A DNA stretch of 64,000 nucleotides from the NCBI GenBank assembly GCA_010645155.1, contig JAAGOF010000292.1, forward strand, positions 20,267 through 84,266, in the 5' to 3' direction. Both the position numbers and the translations under genes were made by a program. The stretch comes from Tigriopus japonicus (Eukaryota; Arthropoda; Copepoda; Harpacticoida; Harpacticidae). Positions 59,146 to 64,000 of the stretch are shown here, in pieces. Within the stretch, counting starts at the first letter, position 1. Each line of letters opens with the position of its first letter. Under the pieces are notes generated by a model, which searched no databases, was not told where the DNA came from, and saw nothing but the letters and a program-made list of their open reading frames with translations.

Positions 59146-60030
59146 TAGGGATCCTGTATAGAGGCTGGCTTCTAAAATCTATAAATACCCGGTTGACATG
59201 GACAGTCTGTGACGTCATCCAACATGCAAGAAGCTAAAGTTCATGACTAAAGGAAACGTTTCCTTATCAGAAATACATCTAAACTAGTCAACCCAGTTGA
59301 TAGTGCAGTTTGGTTAGTGAAAATCCTCAAGCCTGCTTCAAATATGTCTAAGGTATTTACCTGACATTTACCTTACCTCCATGCACAACATGAATTTTGA
59401 TTGGTGTGGAGTTTAAACAAGGGCCAGTTAATGTCAATTTTTTTCAATTTCTTGTCCTTCTCATATTTCAATAAATCATTCACATTACTAACAACTCCTT
59501 ATTTCAAATCCCAGCATGGCAAAGTAGTATGTTTCATATAATGTAATGCTAGTCCAAGGGACAACAAAAATATACAATCACACATGATTGGGTGATTGAA
59601 AACAAAATCTTTGTGATGTGAAGTATGGGCTTGCACTAGTTTTTTCACAGCAGGTTGTTAGGTAGGGTTACCTCTTGGAGAATTGGTGCTTTGCTCATAT
59701 ATATGAGCAAATACGAATTTGAGTTTAATTTGCAACCCTGCTCAGAAGTCGCAAAAGTTAGGGATGCCTTGCCTTTTGGTGCTCCTTAAAGAAAAACGGG
59801 CTTCTGAAGACTGGTAGACAGAGGGGAACACGATTTCACATAAGTAAATTGGCAGCCCTAGCACCAAGTCAGGTCACTACAAAATCTACAAAGAATAAGT
59901 ACTCTGATTTTTTATTGAACTTTGTCAGAATCAGCTGAATATTCAACTGAAAGCTATTGACCAATCACCAACGTGAGTCATGGGCATGTTGTGTTAGCTT
60001 ATAATAGCCAGGCTCTTTACAGGGTCCCTA
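59146..60030. mobile_element. hAT-like element, longer relative of the 38.8 kb copy
   Basis: Ends TAGGGATCCTGTATAGAGGC and, inverted, TAGGGACCCTGTAAAGAGCC, matching in 17 of 20 positions. Interior block CTACAAAGAATAAGTACTCT ... TCAGAATCAGCTGAAT recurs at 38944-38995. The flanking octamers differ (CTCCCAAC and CCCTAGTC), so no target duplication supports the edges. A similar left end starts near 37775. Confidence 0.6.
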
Positions 60031-60790
60031 CCCTAGTCAAGCTACAAGACTCGTTCTTCTCCTTGACATAGGGCGTCGTCGTCAATTTCCTCCTTCCCTC
60101 CTCATCCTCAACCACTGCATCCTTGGCACACACTTAGCCTTGACTTCTATTGGCCACTTCCAGACAAATCCATGATTTCAATGGTGCGTGATGACCGCAC
60201 CCGATTTCCGGTGGCCATCATGATATAATCAGCCACTGCCGAAGCCACGGATGACATTTATCATCTGATGGGGGTATCCCCACAAACACAGAACAAATGG
60301 AGGACCCCCAATTCGTATCCACCTGTTTTTTGCCGAATTCAGCAAAAAAATTGCCACTATGCATGAACTTATGATGCCACGAGCAGGTTGCTTTTGTTAC
60401 AATACACACCCAAGCTTTTGTAGGTGAAATACTTTTCAACTACAGGAGCTTTTGACCATCATTTTGTGTCAGGATTTAAGGCTTTTCACAACCAAGGAAA
60501 AACAAATGAGTTCCAAAAATAAGGTTTTAAACCATCTTAATACTTGATATATAAGTACAAAGTTCGTGTTTTCTGAACAAGAAAAATATGCCTTGTGCTT
60601 GATGGTATGATATTTTTGATATTTAAGCCCGTTCATAAGCTTTTGCTTTTGTAATTCACTCTTTCAAATTAATCTTTCAGGCATAATAAGTTGCCACTTG
60701 ATGCATCGCTACTTAAAAATGGCAGATCTGTTCATTTTTCAACGTTTTGAACAAGCAAAAGGGTGGAAGAGACGGAAGAATTGTAATTGA
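60031..60790. other. Region with no recognised gene
   Basis: AT-rich DNA; nothing recognised apart from short open frames. Confidence 0.5.
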
Positions 60791-60942
60791 CTTGTAATTG
60801 TCATGCAATTGACATGTAATTGTCATGTAATTGACATGTAATTGTCATGTAATTGACATGTAATTGTCATGTAATTGACATGTAATTGTCATGTAATTGA
60901 CATGTAATTGTCATGTAATTGACATGTAATTGACATGTAATT
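60791..60942. repeat. Tandem array of a 22-bp self-complementary unit
   Basis: ATTGACATGTA and ATTGTCATGTA alternate about seven times. The two 11-mers differ only at C/G and A/T positions, so neighbouring units are largely inverse complements and the array can fold back on itself at many registers. It is flanked by degenerate TAATTGTAATTG. Confidence 0.95.
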
Positions 60943-61079
60943 GTAATTGAAGTCAATTACATTTTCGGATAATGTAATTGTAATTGTAATTAATTACATT
61001 TTTCAAGTAATTGACCCAACTCTGTCAACGCGTAATGCTACCATCAGAGCTTGCCATTGAGATCTATTAAATACTAGAG

Positions 61080-61575
61080 GGAGTGTGAGCCTAAAAACGT
61101 GTCTCCGGTCGCCAACTGTTGAGCGGACAAAAGTGCAGGAACATTTGAAATGTGTCACCAGGCAAATGTCAACCATGCAATTGATGAACCGAATGTGGAA
61201 TTGAGTAATGTTTTTGGGTCACTTTTTGTTATTGCTGGTGGTCACTTCCATGAAAGAAGGAAGACGTCACTAGGTGACCACGCCTTGGATTTGAAAACTA
61301 CAACTAGGAACTTTTTTGCTTATACCTTGAATCAGTCATTCGTAGGAAGAACACAAATTTAAGCTTTTGCGTTATGTAGGGTTAATCCAATGCATATATG
61401 GACAAAAACTAACTTTTGACTTCAATAACGAGTTTTGAAAAGTTGGTCTTGATTCGCATGTTAGGTCACACTAACTGTCCGCTCAACAGTTGTGAAGGCG
61501 ACATTTTCCTCATGAATTCAACGCATTCGGCCCCGCTTGCCAAATCAGCCTGACTTAGGTAGCTTGATATAGGTA
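61080..61575 (-). mobile_element. Inverted-repeat element family C, copy 2
   Basis: Reverse-orientation relative of 32520-33015. Its own ends hold GTCGCCAACTGTTGAGCGGA and, inverted, GTCCGCTCAACAGTTG, about 390 bp apart, so the element is probably delimited by these. The 70-codon open frame at 61150-61362 is not conserved in copy 1. Confidence 0.7.
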
Positions 61576-61896
61576 GCAAGCTTAGATAGCTTGCACGCTA
61601 TCTAGTGACTAATATATGATCTAAGGTACGAGAGCCATGGGAAAACAGAACTCGCTTTGGACGCATCTCCCATCCACCTATCCGCTTCAGCCCCTCCAAA
61701 TGAATGAAAAAGCAAGGCTCTTAGTACATTCCTGTTCCCGCGCAGTTCAAATGTGACGACAACTACTAACTAGCTGAAAGCTACTTTGTATGTGTGTAAA
61801 GTGTGTACTATGTGTATGCAACTAATAGAAGTAAATCCGGGGGATTAACCCTTAACTAAGTACACTATTGCTCCCTTCTTTTACGACACTTAAGTA

Positions 61897-62545
61897 AGGC
61901 ATTCAAACATGTGGCTGGATCTATTGCACTTTCAAGTCCAGAGATAGTGTTACGTTGCTAACTCTGTACAAGTCGATTGTTCAACCGCATCTTGAATATG
62001 CCTCACCCATTTGTGCTCCAATGAGTCCGGCAGGTTTGTAAAAGGTCGAACAGGTCCAAAGATGTTTCACTAGGAACATTACAGGAATGATAGAGCTCTC
62101 ATTTTGGGAGAGACTACAATAGTTAGAGCTCTACAGTAGTCAGGGAAAGTGAGGAAGTACTGTATGTCTTTAAGAGCATTCATGGGCTCTGTCCCAGCCC
62201 AGGATTTGAGGTCAGCTGTGGCGGCCGTATGGGTTTTACTTATCCTCTGAGAGCACCTCCAAATCCTAAGGAATCCAGGCTAGTTCGAACAATGAAGTTC
62301 TCCTCTCTTCTTTATCGGGCTCCTTGATTGTTCAATCTTTTGCTCATTAGTCTTCGTCGGGAGGATGTAAGAGCTGATCCTCTAAAATCAGCTTATAAAG
62401 CAGGGTTAGATAAATTTTTGAGTAATATTCCTGATCAACCCGCCTACAGTAACTCGTTGGTAGATTAAATTTCGCACAAATGTTAGTTGTATGAATTATA
62501 TTAATGATTTATTTGTGTAAAGGGAATCGCATCTCTCGTAGCCGT
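61897..62545 (+). mobile_element. LINE 3' end, decayed copy
   Basis: It matches 26535-27850 of the plus-strand LINE without the inserted element: TACAAGTCGATTGTTCA, CATCTTGAATATGCCTCACC, then AAGAGCATTCATGGGCTCTG. It ends AAAGGGAATC. Several stops and small deletions break the frame. It serves as the empty-site reference for the insertion at 26741. Confidence 0.9.
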
Positions 62546-64000
62546 TCTAGAAATTTCGCAACCACCAAAAATATCAGCTTTGTGACTTGGGTCTCTAACT
62601 CAACTACGTGACCCTTTCTTTCTTTCCTAGATTATAAGAAATCTCTTGAGAGATTATAATTTGCTCACCTGGCCTGGAGAAGTTAATACTTGTCTAAAAC
62701 GTTTCCAAAATGCATAAAAAACTTCTAACATTCTTGAACGTTTCTGGCATGTTAAACCCATCCCAAAAACCTTAAAAACGCTACTTTGAAGACATAATAA
62801 AATCACAGAACCAAAGGAATTGCGACACAATTTCTTAAGGTTAATATGAATATAAGGGATAGGAATTTAACAACATACTGACAACATTGGTTTGTGTATT
62901 AGTAAGGAGACCTCCCAATCTTATGTACTGTGATCTCCCAGTCAGCTGTTCGTTAAAGGACGGTAATGTTTTCATCACTTATGAATTTGCCGTTTCCTAT
63001 TCTTAAGTAAAGCGTACATAATTTTCAATTTCGCAAATGGACTGAAGCAAATGCAATAATTCGATCTTTGTCAAAGTCGTCTTCCACCAGTGGTCTAAGT
63101 CGTGATTAACCCAGACAACGGAAGGAAGGCTCACAAAACACCAACAAGTTTTTGATTCCGTTGTTGAGAAGAACTTTGAAGCCACTTTCGAGCGTTAAAG
63201 ACCAACGGTATTGCCTGGCCCGGATTTTTCTGGGCCTGCTTGATGCAAAACGAAAGAGAATGAAAAAGACAGGTATTTATATCTTGCATGATTATGGATT
63301 CAACATTCAGTTAAGTTTCAAATCATCCTTAGGAAACACATGCGAAAGAAATGGAACCTCAAATCGTGAAATTAACCTTCTTCGTCCTAGGTATGTGGAA
63401 AAATCTTGTCTTGACCGCTCATTTAAAAACTTCCATATCTCAAAGTCAGGGATCGGCAGTAGCTTTGGAGTCATCACGGACAAAATTTGATTTACTGTAA
63501 TCAGGAGACCACCGAACAGAAGTTGGTGGTCCAAGGGCTTAAAAACATACAATCATGTAGGTGTAGGCCCAAGACTACAGTAGTATGGATGGCTCCTTGG
63601 CCCAATATTTTGGACTTTTCTCGTATCTCCAGGCCCAACAAAAAATCACCCCTGGGGCGTGGACCGCAGCCCAGCCACTGGTTGCCGACTCTTGGGCCAT
63701 GCCATTCCATTTTTTCTAATGGAACAGTGTAATCCAGGTTTGTAGCCGCTTTTTTAAATGTTGCGCTGGGGCCTCGCTCCCAGTTTTTTCCGCCTGTGGT
63801 AGCTTGGAAAAAGTGCGAGTGGTTCAGTTAAAAGGTGATTAATCAGACTTGTGTTAAACCTATTGTCAAAATGAGAACAGAATTGACTAGGGTAGAGACA
63901 TATGTAAGTCATCAAACAAACGATCTCAAAATTGGTTGATGAAATGTTGAGTATTTTGGGATCTAAAACCATGATCTCCAGTTCTTGACTGCATTCAGTG
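62546..64000. other. Right edge, no gene recognised
   Basis: Frames of 60-112 codons at 63003-63972 show no domain or splice support. Nothing else is recognised. Confidence 0.5.

Noticed and set aside
60791..60942. CRISPR-like array
   Set aside because: Units are contiguous with no unique spacers, and the genome is eukaryotic.

Overview
This is a 64 kb piece of an animal nuclear genome, very probably an arthropod and perhaps a crustacean such as a copepod. Genes are split by GT-AG introns, several of them under 150 bp, and the proteins are clearly metazoan: neuronal syntaxin-1, a GDNF-receptor-like protein and a Musashi/Rbp6 RNA-binding protein. The spaces between exons are filled with SINEs, decayed LINEs and short inverted-repeat DNA transposons. 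The crustacean guess is inference from overall character and was not tested.

Layout. 1-1.2 kb: 3' part of a RING-H2 protein gene (+). 2.1-5.8 kb: complete syntaxin-1 gene (-), convergent with the RING gene, with two alternative terminal exons that encode different membrane anchors. 5.8-11.3 kb: intergenic with a SINE and microsatellites. 11.3-20.3 kb: a GDNF-receptor-like gene (+), rebuilt from twelve exons whose splice phases all agree, encoding about 1055 residues and ending in a GPI-type tail. 20.3-30.9 kb: a transposon graveyard with two LINE fragments, a hAT-type element with an exact 8-bp target duplication, and a LINE interrupted by a young inverted-repeat element. 30.9-45.9 kb: Musashi/Rbp6 gene (-), eight exons at 41.3-45.9 kb plus two probable distal exons at 30.9-31.2 kb reached across a 10.2 kb transposon-rich intron that also holds a 52-base assembly gap. 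45.9-49.6 kb: upstream region of Musashi. 49.6-51.2 kb: a full-length, apparently intact Tc1 element. 51.6-52.5 kb: a foldback-type inverted repeat. 53.1-53.6 kb: an element with a 10-bp target duplication. 55.9-56.2 kb: a retroelement gag-like fragment. 58.6-62.5 kb: SINE, hAT-like element, a 22-bp palindromic tandem repeat, another inverted-repeat element and a LINE 3' end. No gene is recognised after 51 kb.

Three of the four cellular genes have nervous-system roles in other animals: syntaxin-1 in synaptic vesicle fusion, the GDNF-receptor-like protein on neural cell surfaces, and Musashi/Rbp6 in translational control in neural precursors. Nothing in the sequence shows that they work together. 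The strongest leads are the alternative syntaxin anchors, the two-ended Musashi transcript, and a set of inverted-repeat elements whose boundaries can be read to the base, one of them proved by an empty-site paralogue elsewhere in the window.
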